Positions 7,489 through 17,052 of a DNA stretch of 64,000 nucleotides are shown here, in pieces. Position numbers and translations under genes: made by a program. Position 1 is the first letter of the stretch, and each line of letters starts with the position of its first letter. The stretch comes from Limnospira sp050045915 (GTDB lineage Bacteria; Cyanobacteriota; Cyanobacteriia; Cyanobacteriales; Microcoleaceae): positions 20,378 through 84,377 of the forward strand of contig JBNGCR010000003.1 in the NCBI GenBank assembly GCA_050045915.1, in the 5' to 3' direction. The notes under the pieces were generated by a model, which saw only the letters and a list, made by a program, of their open reading frames with translations, had not been told where the DNA came from and did no database searches.

Positions 7489-8400
7489 CTAAAGCTGACT
7501 CACAAACTCGCGAGTCACTTTCACAAACCTTTCGGTTTCTTCGTAAGGCAAAACATTGCGCCCTGGAATCACGATCGCCCGGGCATTTTTCCACCCTTTT
7601 TCGTAAGCTGTTTTTCGATCCTCCGGAGTTTCCGATTTACCGCTGCGGCTGATACTCGAAGCGCGATCGCCGATGACGACGAGGGTGGGTTGACTCAAAT
7701 TTGCCATGTCCGGCGCGTAATCTTGCCGCCAGAATCCCGCCAAAAAAGAAAACACCGCGTAGCGACTTCTCGCCTCCCGCGCACCCACCGCCAGCAAATC
7801 CAACCACTCGCGATCGACATCCTTCGCCTCCGCAAACAATTGGCGAATCGAAAAAGACTTTAAAAACTGTTCCCGACGCGCATAACTCCACAACAAACGT
7901 CCGCCGGGGGCATCAAAAAAGAGATTCCAAAGCAAACGCTGCCGCAGGTCAGATGAAGCCTCCGTCATCACCGGCCAAGCCGGGGGGCCGGATAAAACCA
8001 TGCCCCGCACACTGTCCGGATATTTTTTTCCCAGTGCGATCGCCACCGGCAACAAAGCCCCCTGAACAACTACAATTACCGGTTGTTTGATCACCGTTTT
8101 TATCAATTCCTGCAATTGTTCCGCCCAGTCCTCAACTTGATAGGCGACGGGGGGTTTTTCACTCTCCCCACACCCGATCAAATCGGGGTTGTAAATGGCA
8201 TTTTCGCCACCACCGCCCCGCCACTCCCGACAAAATCGATACCAAAAACGGCGGGACAACCCCACGCCAATGGGGTGCACGAGTAGAAGGGGACTGGCTG
8301 AGGTTTCCGCATTTGCGGGCAGATGAAATTCGTAGGCGCATTGATATCCCTGCCAGGTGTAATACTGGACGGGATTTTGGGTCGGCGTTGAATCAGTCAT
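7489..8400 (-). CDS. alpha/beta-hydrolase-fold protein lacking visible Ser and His of the triad
   Basis: A 303-residue soluble protein with the order of the alpha/beta-hydrolase fold: LLLVHPIGVG (oxyanion region, 38-47), PDLIGCGESEKP (72-83), and the strand-elbow-helix VVVQGALLPVAIALGKKYP (110-128). At the elbow, where GxSxG normally provides the nucleophile, the sequence is VQGALL with no Ser, Cys or Asp. Near the C-terminus, the usual GHxPxxE is GRNVLPYEE, with Asn at the His position. It is therefore probably not a standard hydrolase and may be a binding or regulatory member. It is convergent with the EcsC-like gene. Its start lies two bases from the stop of the lipoprotein gene upstream, so the two may be cotranscribed. 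Confidence 0.8.
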   Translation of the reverse strand: MTDSTPTQNPVQYYTWQGYQCAYEFHLPANAETSASPLLLVHPIGVGLSRRFWYRFCREWRGGGGENAIYNPDLIGCGESEKPPVAYQVEDWAEQLQELIKTVIKQPVIVVVQGALLPVAIALGKKYPDSVRGMVLSGPPAWPVMTEASSDLRQRLLWNLFFDAPGGRLLWSYARREQFLKSFSIRQLFAEAKDVDREWLDLLAVGAREARSRYAVFSFLAGFWRQDYAPDMANLSQPTLVVIGDRASSISRSGKSETPEDRKTAYEKGWKNARAIVIPGRNVLPYEETERFVKVTREFVSQL

Positions 8401-8402
8401 TT

Positions 8403-10432
8403 TTATGCTTCCGATTGGGAATTTGAAACAGTTTTGGCGGGGACTTCCTCGGCTTCCATTTCTACCGGTTCGGGTTCCGGTTCAAAAACTTCCTCGGCGG
8501 GGGATGCCTCGACTTCCACTTCCGTTTCTGTTATCGGTTCGGGTTCGATGTCTTCGATGGCGGCTTCTTCGCTCTCCACTTCCGGCATCGGTTCGGGTTC
8601 GATATCTTCGATGGTGGCTTCTTCACTCTCCACTTCCGGCATCGGTTCGGGTTCGAGCTCAAAAACTTCCTCGATGGCAGGTTCTTCAATATCCTCCTCG
8701 ATGGGTAAATCCAAATCGGGTATCAAATTGGGGGATGCTTCCGGCGGGAGTTCTTCGACAGCCTGGGGTTCCGGCACTTCCTCTACAATTTCCGGCAACG
8801 TCGCCGGGGCAGCAGGTTCGGGTTCCTCAGAATTCAAGAAGGGAATCTGGAAGCGATTGAGAATGTTTTGGATACCCCCTTCGGAGGGTTCGGAACTCGG
8901 GGTTTCTTCACCGTTTCCGCCGAATTTGGGGAGTTGGAATCGTCCCAAGAATTTTTGGATCGGGTTTTCAGCCGGTTCCTCCGGGATTTCCGGCTTGGTT
9001 GGGGGTACGAACTCCGGTTCGGCTGCTTCGGGTTCTTCCACCACCGAGGTTTCCGGTTCTTCTGAGGCTCCCTCGACGGGGGTTTCGGATTCTTCTTCGA
9101 TGANNNNNNNNNNNNNNNNNNNNNNNNNNNNNNNNNNNNNNNNNNNNNNNNNNNNNNNNNNNNNNNNNNNNNNNNNNNNNNNNNNNNNNNNNNNNNNNNN
9201 NNNGTTTCCGGTTCTTCTGAGGCTCCCTCGACGGGGGTTTCGGATTCTTCTTCGATGATGGGTTCTTCCTCGACGAGGGTTTCGGGTTCTTCTTCGATGA
9301 CGGGTTCTTCCTCGACGAGGGTTTCGGGTTCTTCTTCGATGACGGGTTCTTCCTCGACGAGGGTTTCGGGTTCTTCTTCGATGACGGGTTCTTCAACCAC
9401 CGAGGTTTCGGGTTCTTCTTCGATGACGGGTTCTTCCTCGACGGGGATTTCTATCTCTTCTTCAACTTCGGGGACGGGGACGACGGGACTGATAGAGTCG
9501 GATTCGACCAAACTCCGGGCTTGGGCCAGGGAGAGTTGGCCCCGCACGAGTTGGGAGAGGGTGTCTTGGCTGTCGGGATCGTAGGTGAGAACTCGGGCGG
9601 TGTTGTTGTAAACGTTATCGAGGGGTTCTCCGAGTTCGTCTAGGAATTCGAGTTGAACCCAGTTTTTGCCCGGTTGGAATCCTTTTAAATAGATGGGTTC
9701 CCAGCGATCGAGGACGAAACTTTCGCCATTGACGGTGACGCGGATGCGCCAATCGACGATTTCATCTTCGGGATCTTCTTGGGCGACGAGGTGCAGGGGG
9801 GCGTTGTCCAAATAGAAGTCGAGGAGGATGGGTTCCGCCGCGTAGGTTCCCCGGGGGCGGTTGTAGGTGAGCAGGGGAAGGCTGAGATCGGGGTGATTGT
9901 CGGGGGTTTTGGTGTAAACGTGGAAGGTGGTGGTGGAGAGAGCGCCGTCGTTTTTGAAGCTCTCGCCCCAGGGGTAGACGGCGAACACTCGCAGCGTGTG
10001 GGTTCCGGGTTTTAGGTCGGGAAGGATGACGGGATCTTGGGGGTTGTAAATGTCGCGATCGCGTCCGTCGTCGAGAATTAAATGGAGGTGGGGTCCCAAA
10101 CCGAGGGTTTCATCTCGGAAGGTGGGAAAGTCCCGGACATCCAGTCGGACCGTTACGGTGTTGTCCGGAAGGATTTCTTCAGGTTGGGGAATGAGTATTT
10201 TGACCTGGGGTTGGTAGCGATCGAGGGCCGGATGCAGTTTTTGAATTAAGTCTGGGGGGGAAACTTCTGCAATCTTTTGTTTCGGGGGTTTGGGGGAGGA
10301 GGGCGGACTGGGGACAGATTCCAACGTTTGTTCGGGGGAGCCGCACCCCGCCAAGGGAAATATGAGGACTGCCACGAGTACGACACTCAGCAGTCGTTTG
10401 ATCGGAGTCCACCACCAATTCAGAACAGACAC
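8403..10432 (-). CDS. Glu/Pro-repeat lipoprotein, interrupted by an assembly gap
   Basis: The start chosen is GTG at 10432 because AGGAG sits eight bases upstream; an in-frame ATG at 10483 has no such site. The N-terminus is a lipoprotein signal with lipobox LAGC (C30), followed by a Pro-rich linker. Then come about 230 residues of beta-type domain (LGLGPHLHLILDDGRDRD; KPGTHTLRVFAVYPWGESF) that may bind a ligand or the envelope. The remainder is acidic repeats, mainly EEEPVIEEEPETLV, and a Glu/Pro-rich tail. The frame appears to change across the N run at 9104-9203. Merging the identical 55-bp flanks restores one frame of about 624 residues. The function is unknown; an outer-surface or periplasmic spacer protein is likely. 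Confidence 0.75.
9104..9203. other. 100-N assembly gap
   Basis: A run of exactly 100 N, a conventional placeholder. The 55 bases before it (9049-9103) are identical to the 55 bases after it (9204-9258), so the true sequence is probably an overlap or a collapsed repeat rather than 100 missing bases. Confidence 0.95.
9215..9469 (-). repeat. 42-bp in-frame tandem repeat in the lipoprotein gene
   Basis: Units begin at 9260, 9302, 9344, 9386 and 9428 with a more diverged one before. Each encodes a 14-residue acidic unit such as EEEPVIEEEPETLV. The repeats explain why the assembly broke here. The copy number may vary between strains. Confidence 0.9.
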
Positions 10433-11001
10433 GTTAAATACTCCTAAAAACCCGGATCGATAATTTGGACGGATGCCTTTCATAGGGAACTATAGCCCAA
10501 AAAGACCGCCTCCCAAATACCCGGCCCGACAAACCGGCAATTTGGGGCGATCGGGGCGGGTGGCCAACAGCCTTCTCAGCCCAGCTCAATTTGGTATACC
10601 AAGCTACTTCATGTCCCAGAAATTTTAAGTTTTGTAACTGTTCAATGCGGATATTTACGGCTTTTTCCGGGTTAAATCGGCTCAACCCCATATTTAATGG
10701 GCGTTTTAGCAATTCTTAATTATTGTTACCGACCCATCCCATGTGACTCGGAAAGATGATATATCATGTAGAGACAACAGCTTCCGAGCTGCAGCATAAC
10801 AAACTGCTATCGACAAAAGTCGGCAGTTGTCGCTAAAATACGCCTTTAAATACACAAGGCAAAACCAAGGGTATGGTGTTGTCCCCGGCAAAGGTTAAGA
10901 GAGTTCTAAACTTTTGCAAAGGATGTTGAAGGGGTTTTAACAACCGTCCTTCAGGGTCTGCAACATTTCTTGTTTTTTGTGATACGGAGAGGAGAGTCTA
11001 A
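10433..11001 (+). promoter_or_regulatory. psaA upstream region and leader
   Basis: About 570 bases without an acceptable gene separate the leftward lipoprotein gene from psaA. Photosystem I operons in cyanobacteria typically have long, light-regulated leaders, and this spacing fits that. I looked for paired HLR1 (RpaB) direct repeats and found none that were clear. The ribosome site of psaA is strong: GGAGAGGAGAG at about 10986-10996. Confidence 0.5.
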
Positions 11002-13257
11002 ATGACCATCAGTCCTCCAGAGCGGGAGGCAAAAGCGAAGGTCACGGTAGACAAGGACCCAACTCCCACATCTTTTGAAAGATGGGGAAAGCCCGGTCAT
11101 TTTCGCCGCGATCTTGCTAAAGGTCCAAGTACGACAACCTGGATTTGGAACCTACACGCCGACGCTCACGACTTCGATAGTCATACCAGCGATTTAGAAG
11201 ATATTTCGCGCAAAATCTTTAGCGCCCACTTTGGCCATCTCGCAGTCATCTTCATTTGGCTCAGTGGTGCCTACTTCCACGGCGCGAAGTTTTCCAACTA
11301 CGAAGCCTGGCTGACCGATCCCACCGGGATCAAGCCCAGTGCTCAAGTGGTTTGGCCGATCTTTGGCCAAGAAATTTTAAATGCCGATGTAGGTGGTGGT
11401 TTCCAGGGCATCCAGATCACTTCTGGACTGTTCCAGCTCTGGCGGGCCTCCGGCATCACCAACGAGTTCCAACTCTACTGCACCGCGATCGGTGCCCTGG
11501 TGATGGCGGGCCTGATGCTGTTCGCCGGTTGGTTCCACTACCACAAGCGTGCTCCCAAACTGGAATGGTTCCAGAACGTGGAGTCGATGATGAACCACCA
11601 CCTGGCCGGACTGCTGGGCTTGGGTTGCTTGGGTTGGGCCGGACACCAAATTCATGTGTCCCTCCCCATCAACAAGCTGCTCGACTCCGGAGTGGCGCCC
11701 CAGGATATTCCCCTGCCCCACGAGTTCATCCTGAACTCCAGCTTGATGGCAGAACTGTATCCGAGCTTCAAAGAAGGTCTGATGCCCTTCTTCACGCTCA
11801 ACTGGGGAGTTTACGCCGACTTCCTGACCTTCAAAGGTGGACTGAACCCGCAGACCGGTGGCTTGTGGCTGTCTGACACAGCTCATCACCACTTGGCTCT
11901 GGCCGTCCTGTTCATCGTCGCTGGCCATATGTACCGGACAAACTGGGGCATCGGCCACAGCATGAAGGAAATCCTGGAGGCTCACAAAGGCCCCTTCACC
12001 GGTGAAGGTCATAAGGGTCTGTATGAAATCCTGACCACTTCCTGGCACGCGCAACTCGCCATCAACTTGGCTATGTTGGGATCGTTGAGCATCATCGTGG
12101 CCCACCACATGTATGCGATGCCTCCCTATCCTTATATCGCGACAGACTATCCCACCCAACTGTCTCTGTTCACCCACCATATGTGGATCGGAGCATTCTT
12201 GATTGTGGGTGCTGGCGCTCATGGCTCCATCTTTATGGTTCGGGATTACGATCCGGCCAAGAACGTCAACAACTTGCTGGATCGCGTGATCCGTCACCGC
12301 GATGCGATCATCTCCCACCTCAACTGGGTCTGCATCTTCCTGGGCTTCCACAGCTTCGGACTCTACGTCCACAACGACACCATGCGTGCGTTCGGCCGTC
12401 CCCAGGATATGTTCTCCGACACGGGGATTCAACTGCAACCTATCTTCGCCCAGTGGGTGCAAAACCTGCACACCCTGGCACCGGGCAGCACTGCCCCCAA
12501 CGCCCTGGCCAGCGTCAGCCCCGCTTTCGGCGGTGATGTCGTTGCCGTCGGCGGCAAGGTCGCGATGATGCCGATCGCGCTGGGTACGGCGGACTTCATG
12601 GTCCACCACATCCACGCCTTCACCATCCACGTGACCGTTCTGATCCTGCTCAAGGGTGTCCTGTACGCCCGCAACTCCCGCCTGATTCCTGACAAGAGCG
12701 AATTGGGATTCCGGTTCCCCTGCGACGGACCCGGTCGCGGCGGCACCTGCCAAGTCTCGGGTTGGGACCACGTGTTCCTCGGCCTGTTCTGGATGTACAA
12801 TTCCCTGTCAATTGTAATTTTCCACTTCAGTTGGAAGATGCAATCTGACGTTTGGGGAACCGTCGCCTCTGACGGTACAATCACCCACATCACCAATGGC
12901 AACTTTGCACAAAGTGCGATTACCATTAATGGGTGGTTGCGTGATTTCCTGTGGGCGCAAGCCTCTCAGGTGATCAACTCCTACGGGTCAGCCCTTTCGG
13001 CCTACGGTTTGATGTTCTTGGCGGCTCACTTCGTCTGGGCATTCAGCCTCATGTTCCTGTTCAGCGGCCGCGGCTACTGGCAAGAACTGATCGAGTCTAT
13101 CGTTTGGGCGCACAACAAGCTCAAAGTGGCTCCCGCAATTCAGCCTCGCGCTCTGAGCATCATTCAGGGTCGTGCGGTTGGGGTCGCGCACTACCTCCTC
13201 GGAGGAATTGTCACGACCTGGGCGTTCTTCTTAGCCCGAATCATCTCCGTAGGATGA
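11002..13257 (+). CDS. psaA: photosystem I P700 chlorophyll a apoprotein A1
   Basis: A 751-residue thylakoid membrane protein, the usual length for PsaA. With PsaB it forms the reaction-centre heterodimer that binds P700, A0, A1 and half of the FX cluster. The FX loop, FPCDGPGRGGTC, is intact with both Cys. The eleven membrane helices and many His residues that ligate antenna chlorophylls are in place (for example MMNHHLAGLLGLG and DTAHHHLALAV). It is transcribed with psaB 109 bases downstream, as in other cyanobacteria. Confidence 0.99.
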   Translation: MTISPPEREAKAKVTVDKDPTPTSFERWGKPGHFRRDLAKGPSTTTWIWNLHADAHDFDSHTSDLEDISRKIFSAHFGHLAVIFIWLSGAYFHGAKFSNYEAWLTDPTGIKPSAQVVWPIFGQEILNADVGGGFQGIQITSGLFQLWRASGITNEFQLYCTAIGALVMAGLMLFAGWFHYHKRAPKLEWFQNVESMMNHHLAGLLGLGCLGWAGHQIHVSLPINKLLDSGVAPQDIPLPHEFILNSSLMAELYPSFKEGLMPFFTLNWGVYADFLTFKGGLNPQTGGLWLSDTAHHHLALAVLFIVAGHMYRTNWGIGHSMKEILEAHKGPFTGEGHKGLYEILTTSWHAQLAINLAMLGSLSIIVAHHMYAMPPYPYIATDYPTQLSLFTHHMWIGAFLIVGAGAHGSIFMVRDYDPAKNVNNLLDRVIRHRDAIISHLNWVCIFLGFHSFGLYVHNDTMRAFGRPQDMFSDTGIQLQPIFAQWVQNLHTLAPGSTAPNALASVSPAFGGDVVAVGGKVAMMPIALGTADFMVHHIHAFTIHVTVLILLKGVLYARNSRLIPDKSELGFRFPCDGPGRGGTCQVSGWDHVFLGLFWMYNSLSIVIFHFSWKMQSDVWGTVASDGTITHITNGNFAQSAITINGWLRDFLWAQASQVINSYGSALSAYGLMFLAAHFVWAFSLMFLFSGRGYWQELIESIVWAHNKLKVAPAIQPRALSIIQGRAVGVAHYLLGGIVTTWAFFLARIISVG

Positions 13258-13366
13258 GAGATCTCTGCTCGGGAATTGGGGCAGTTCTGCTCCTCCAAAA
13301 CAGAGGGTGAAACCGCCTCAATTTTCCCCGGGCAGACTCGACGAGAACACGATTTAGTTAGGACTT

Positions 13367-15592
13367 ATGGCAACGAAATTCCCAAAATTTAGCCAGGATC
13401 TGGCTCAAGATCCGACCACTCGTCGGATTTGGTACGGGATTGCCACAGCCCACGATTTCGAGACCCATGATGGAATGACGGAGGAGAATCTTTACCAAAA
13501 GATTTTTGCCTCCCACTTCGGACACATCGCCATCATCTTTCTCTGGACTTCTGGCAGCCTGTTCCACGTCGCCTGGCAAGGCAATTTTGAACAGTGGATC
13601 AAAGATCCCTTAAACGTCCGTCCCATCGCCCACGCGATCTGGGACCCCCAATTCGGCCAACCCGCCGTTGATGCGTTCACCCAAGCTGGCGCGTCCAACC
13701 CCGTCGATATCGCATACTCCGGTGTTTACCACTGGTGGTACACCATCGGGATGCGGACCAATGGAGACCTGTACCAGGGTTCCATCTTCCTGCTCCTGCT
13801 GGCCGCAGTCTTCCTGTTCGCCGGCTGGCTGCACCTCCAGCCCAAGTACCGCCCCAGCCTGTCCTGGTTCAAGAACGCCGAATCTCGGCTGAACCACCAC
13901 TTGGCCGGTCTGTTCGGCGTTAGCTCCTTGGCTTGGACGGGTCACCTGGTTCACGTCGCCATCCCCGAGTCTCGCGGGCAGCACGTCGGTTGGGACAACT
14001 TCCTGAGCACCCTGCCCCACCCGGCGGGTCTGGCTCCCTTCTTCACCGGAAACTGGGGAGTTTACGCTCAGAATCCCGACACTGCCAGCCATATGTTCGG
14101 TACTTCCGAAGGGGCTGGGACTGCGATCCTGACCTTCTTGGGCGGCTTCCACCCCCAAACTGAGTCCCTGTGGCTGACCGACATGGCTCACCACCACCTG
14201 GCGATCGCGGTGATCTTCATCATCGCCGGCCATATGTACCGGACCAACTTCGGTATCGGTCACAGCATCAAAGAAATGTGCGACGCCAAAGAGTTCTTTG
14301 GCCGTAAGGTTGAGGGTCCGTTCAATATGCCCCACCAAGGCATCTACGAGACCTACAACAACTCCCTGCACTTCCAGTTGGGCTGGCACCTGGCTTGCCT
14401 CGGGGTGATCACCTCCCTGGTGGCACAGCATATGTACGCCTTGCCTCCCTACGCCTTCATGGCTCGGGATTACACCACGATGGCCGCCCTCTACACCCAC
14501 CACCAGTACATCGCTGGATTCATCATGGTCGGTGCATTCGCCCACGGCGCCATCTTCCTGGTTCGCGACTACGATCCGGAGCAAAACAAGGGGAACGTTT
14601 TGGCTCGCGTTTTGGATCACAAAGAGGCAATCATCTCTCACCTGAGCTGGGTGTCTCTGTTCCTCGGATTCCACACCCTGGGCCTGTACGTCCATAACGA
14701 CGTCGTGGTCGCTTTCGGAACCCCCGAAAAGCAAATCCTGATCGAACCGGTCTTCGCCCAGTTCATTCAGGCTTCTCACGGTAAAGCGGTTTACGCGATG
14801 GACGTGCTGCTGTCCAATTCCGACAGCATCGCCACCACCGCCTGGCCCAACTACGGCAACGTTTGGTTGCCCGGCTGGCTGGATGCCATCAACTCCGGCA
14901 AAAACTCCCTGTTCCTGACCATCGGCCCTGGCGATTTCCTGGTCCACCACGCGATCGCCCTCGGCCTGCACACCACCACCCTGATTCTCGTCAAGGGTGC
15001 TCTGGATGCCCGCGGCTCCAAGCTGATGCCCGACAAGAAAGACTTCGGCTATGCCTTCCCCTGTGATGGCCCCGGCCGTGGCGGTACTTGCGACATCTCC
15101 GCTTGGGACTCCTTCTACCTCGCGATGTTCTGGATGCTCAACACCCTGGGCTGGTTGACCTTCTACTGGCACTGGAAGCACCTGGGCATCTGGCAGGGCA
15201 ACGTTGCTCAGTTCAACGAGTCCTCCACCTACCTGATGGGATGGTTCCGCGATTACCTGTGGTTGAACTCTTCCCAGTTGATCAACGGCTACAATCCCTT
15301 CGGAACCAACAACCTGTCCGTCTGGGCCTGGATGTTCCTGTTCGGACACCTGGTTTGGGCAACCGGTTTCATGTTCCTCATCTCCTGGCGGGGTTACTGG
15401 CAGGAACTCATCGAGACTATCGTTTGGGCTCATGAGCGCACTCCTTTGGCGAACCTGGTTCGCTGGAAGGACAAGCCTGTTGCACTGTCCATCATTCAAG
15501 CTCGCGTCGTCGGTTTGGCTCACTTCACTGTCGGCTATATCCTGACCTACGCAGCCTTCCTGATTGCCTCGACTGCCGGCAAGTTCGGTTAA
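13367..15592 (+). CDS. psaB: photosystem I P700 chlorophyll a apoprotein A2
   Basis: A 741-residue partner of PsaA, the same length as the Thermosynechococcus protein. The FX-binding loop FPCDGPGRGGTCDIS is intact, and the C-terminus ends ASTAGKFG as is typical. It starts at ATG with a modest TTAGGA upstream. A strong intrinsic terminator follows at 15624-15654, closing the psaAB operon. Confidence 0.99.
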   Translation: MATKFPKFSQDLAQDPTTRRIWYGIATAHDFETHDGMTEENLYQKIFASHFGHIAIIFLWTSGSLFHVAWQGNFEQWIKDPLNVRPIAHAIWDPQFGQPAVDAFTQAGASNPVDIAYSGVYHWWYTIGMRTNGDLYQGSIFLLLLAAVFLFAGWLHLQPKYRPSLSWFKNAESRLNHHLAGLFGVSSLAWTGHLVHVAIPESRGQHVGWDNFLSTLPHPAGLAPFFTGNWGVYAQNPDTASHMFGTSEGAGTAILTFLGGFHPQTESLWLTDMAHHHLAIAVIFIIAGHMYRTNFGIGHSIKEMCDAKEFFGRKVEGPFNMPHQGIYETYNNSLHFQLGWHLACLGVITSLVAQHMYALPPYAFMARDYTTMAALYTHHQYIAGFIMVGAFAHGAIFLVRDYDPEQNKGNVLARVLDHKEAIISHLSWVSLFLGFHTLGLYVHNDVVVAFGTPEKQILIEPVFAQFIQASHGKAVYAMDVLLSNSDSIATTAWPNYGNVWLPGWLDAINSGKNSLFLTIGPGDFLVHHAIALGLHTTTLILVKGALDARGSKLMPDKKDFGYAFPCDGPGRGGTCDISAWDSFYLAMFWMLNTLGWLTFYWHWKHLGIWQGNVAQFNESSTYLMGWFRDYLWLNSSQLINGYNPFGTNNLSVWAWMFLFGHLVWATGFMFLISWRGYWQELIETIVWAHERTPLANLVRWKDKPVALSIIQARVVGLAHFTVGYILTYAAFLIASTAGKFG

Positions 15593-15623
15593 ACTGAACC
15601 CCTACACTCAGGTAATTAAACTA

Positions 15624-15654
15624 AGTCCTCCACCATCCGGTGGGGGGCTTTTTT
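15624..15654 (+). terminator. rho-independent terminator of psaAB
   Basis: An 11-bp stem (AGTCCTCCACC with GGTGGGGGGCT, two G-U pairs), an ATCC loop and a run of six T. It lies 31 bases after the psaB stop. Confidence 0.9.
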
Positions 15655-15918
15655 GATGGTGTTATCGATCGCGCTTCCCTGGAATTAGAAGAAAATACCA
15701 ACAACGGTCAACAGGTTTTTCGTTCCCGCACCAGGGTCAAACGGGGAGTCCGGGGGAAACCGCTGCAACGTCAGGCGGACGGCTTGGTTATCCTGCAACC
15801 CTTCCAACATAAGCCGGCTGGGGGTATCCTTCAAAATGTCTCCCCCTGGGGAAATTTCAGTAAAAGAACCCTGCCAGTCTCCTAAATTGGTCAGAAAATT
15901 TTCCCACTGCGATCGCAT
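15655..15918 (-). pseudogene. truncated DUF3598-family gene
   Basis: From ATG 15918, 77 codons read as the N-terminus of a DUF3598 protein (WENFLTNLGDWQGSFTEISP, then DTPSRLMLEGL). Family members are normally several times longer. The frame ends at a TAA at 15685, after VVGIFF. The in-frame sequence just beyond reads FQGSAID, resembling the FFENGAFSQGSIQ motif of full-length relatives with a few residues deleted. The fragment then runs into the psaB terminator. It is most likely a decayed remnant. Both the deletion and the missing C-terminus are inferred from recall of the family. Confidence 0.65.
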
Positions 15919-15961
15919 TCGAGTCTCCTCATCTTTTAAATTGACAGATTAACATTCCACC

Positions 15962-16780
15962 ATGTCTTTATCTCGAATCATCACCTTACTCACCGATTTT
16001 GGTCTAAATGATGTCTATGTCGGCGTCATGAAAGGAGTCATCGCCCAGATCGACCCCACCCTCACCGTCATCGACCTCACCCACGAGATTCCCCCCCAAA
16101 ATATCATGGCGGGGCGATTTTGCTTGATGAATGCCTATCCTTATTTTCCAGAAGGAACCGTTCACGTCGCGGTCGTCGATCCGGGGGTGGGAACAAAGCG
16201 ACGGGCGATCGCACTTCAACTTCCCACCGGATATCTGGTCGGACCGGATAACGGCTTGTTAAGCGGTATTATCAAACAACAGGAAATCATCACCGCTGTA
16301 GAATTAACCAATTCTCACTATTGGCGCACCCCAGAACCCAGCGCAACCTTTCACGGTCGAGATATTTTTACCCCCGCCGCCGCCCATCTAGCGGGGGGAG
16401 TTCCCATTCAAGAACTCGGGACTCCCATCGATCGCCACACCCTCGCCGACCTCTCCTTACCCGACCCGAAACAGACCCAAAACACCATCGAAGGATGCAT
16501 TCAACATATTGATCGCTTCGGCAATTTAATTACAAATATTCCGGGCGATCGGGTGGCGGGAACATCCTGGACGGTGACATTTCCCACCTCCCCGAAACGG
16601 TCGATTATTCCCAGCCGCCAAACCTACGGCGACATCCACCCCGGCAGCCTCCTAAGCCTGATCGGTTCCCACGGCTGGGTTGAAATTGCCGCCAACGGAG
16701 ATAGCGCTCAATTCCAGTTGGAGCTCAACTGGAGGGCAAAAGTTGAGATTCACCTGGATTCTAAATCTATAGATTCTTAG
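15962..16780 (+). CDS. S-adenosylmethionine hydrolase (DUF62/SAM hydroxide adenosyltransferase)
   Basis: A 272-residue protein of the fluorinase/chlorinase superfamily. The members without halogenase loops hydrolyse SAM to adenosine and methionine. The N-terminal LLTDFGLNDVYVGVMKG, the VDPGVGTKRRAIAL segment (Asp and Arg of the conserved Asp-Arg-His set) and FHGRDIFTPAAAHLA (His) are all present. YLVGPDNGLL contributes to the adenosine pocket. It stands alone; its start at ATG 15962 has no strong ribosome site. Confidence 0.9.
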   Translation: MSLSRIITLLTDFGLNDVYVGVMKGVIAQIDPTLTVIDLTHEIPPQNIMAGRFCLMNAYPYFPEGTVHVAVVDPGVGTKRRAIALQLPTGYLVGPDNGLLSGIIKQQEIITAVELTNSHYWRTPEPSATFHGRDIFTPAAAHLAGGVPIQELGTPIDRHTLADLSLPDPKQTQNTIEGCIQHIDRFGNLITNIPGDRVAGTSWTVTFPTSPKRSIIPSRQTYGDIHPGSLLSLIGSHGWVEIAANGDSAQFQLELNWRAKVEIHLDSKSIDS

Positions 16781-16795
16781 GGTGTATTGAGGCTT

Positions 16796-16966
16796 CTAGG
16801 GAGTCGAGAAACTCACTAACGAGGGCAAGTCTTTAAAGTCATCTCGGAGAATAGAGCCAAATAAGGCAAGTTCGACGATCTGCCAACGTTGGCAAAATTC
16901 AGCCAGTTGTTCAGGGGTAATTCCTAGGCGATCATAAATTTGGCGATCGCTTATTTGGGTAGTCAT
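16796..16966 (-). pseudogene. MNT-type nucleotidyltransferase remnant
   Basis: A 56-codon reverse frame from ATG 16966. It reads RLGITPEQLAEFCQRW, then VELALFGSILRDDFKD, the start of a minimal nucleotidyltransferase (MNT antitoxin type). The catalytic part that should follow (an SDIDxLVxF motif) is reduced to LPSLVSFSTP and a stop, so the metal-binding Asp residues are lost. A non-functional relic of a toxin-antitoxin locus is the best reading. Confidence 0.6.
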
Positions 16967-16977
16967 TTAACCTCATC

Positions 16978-17052
16978 CTAAGAGTAAAGCGGGATATCTT
17001 GCTGTTTCAGAATTTGGCGAAAAGCGGGGAGGGGCATATCTGCATGGCTCAA
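16978..17052 (-). pseudogene. possible UPF0175-type C-terminal remnant
   Basis: Just upstream of the nucleotidyltransferase remnant, the reverse strand reads ADMPLPAFRQILKQQDIPLY and a stop, preceded by an in-frame stop. It resembles the C-terminus of UPF0175 antitoxin-like proteins. The fragment is only 24 codons, so the assignment is tentative. Confidence 0.3.

Noticed and set aside
9215..9469. CRISPR-like regular repeats
   Set aside because: The 42-bp units are contiguous, without spacers, and in frame with the lipoprotein gene.
10433..11001. HLR1/RpaB sites and a specific promoter for psaA
   Set aside because: Only isolated half-sites were seen; no paired repeat could be defended.
11377..15523. 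Long reverse-strand open frames (464 residues over psaA and 637 residues over psaB)
   Set aside because: They are antisense to certain genes, lack protein-like composition and arise from the GC-rich codon use of psaA and psaB.
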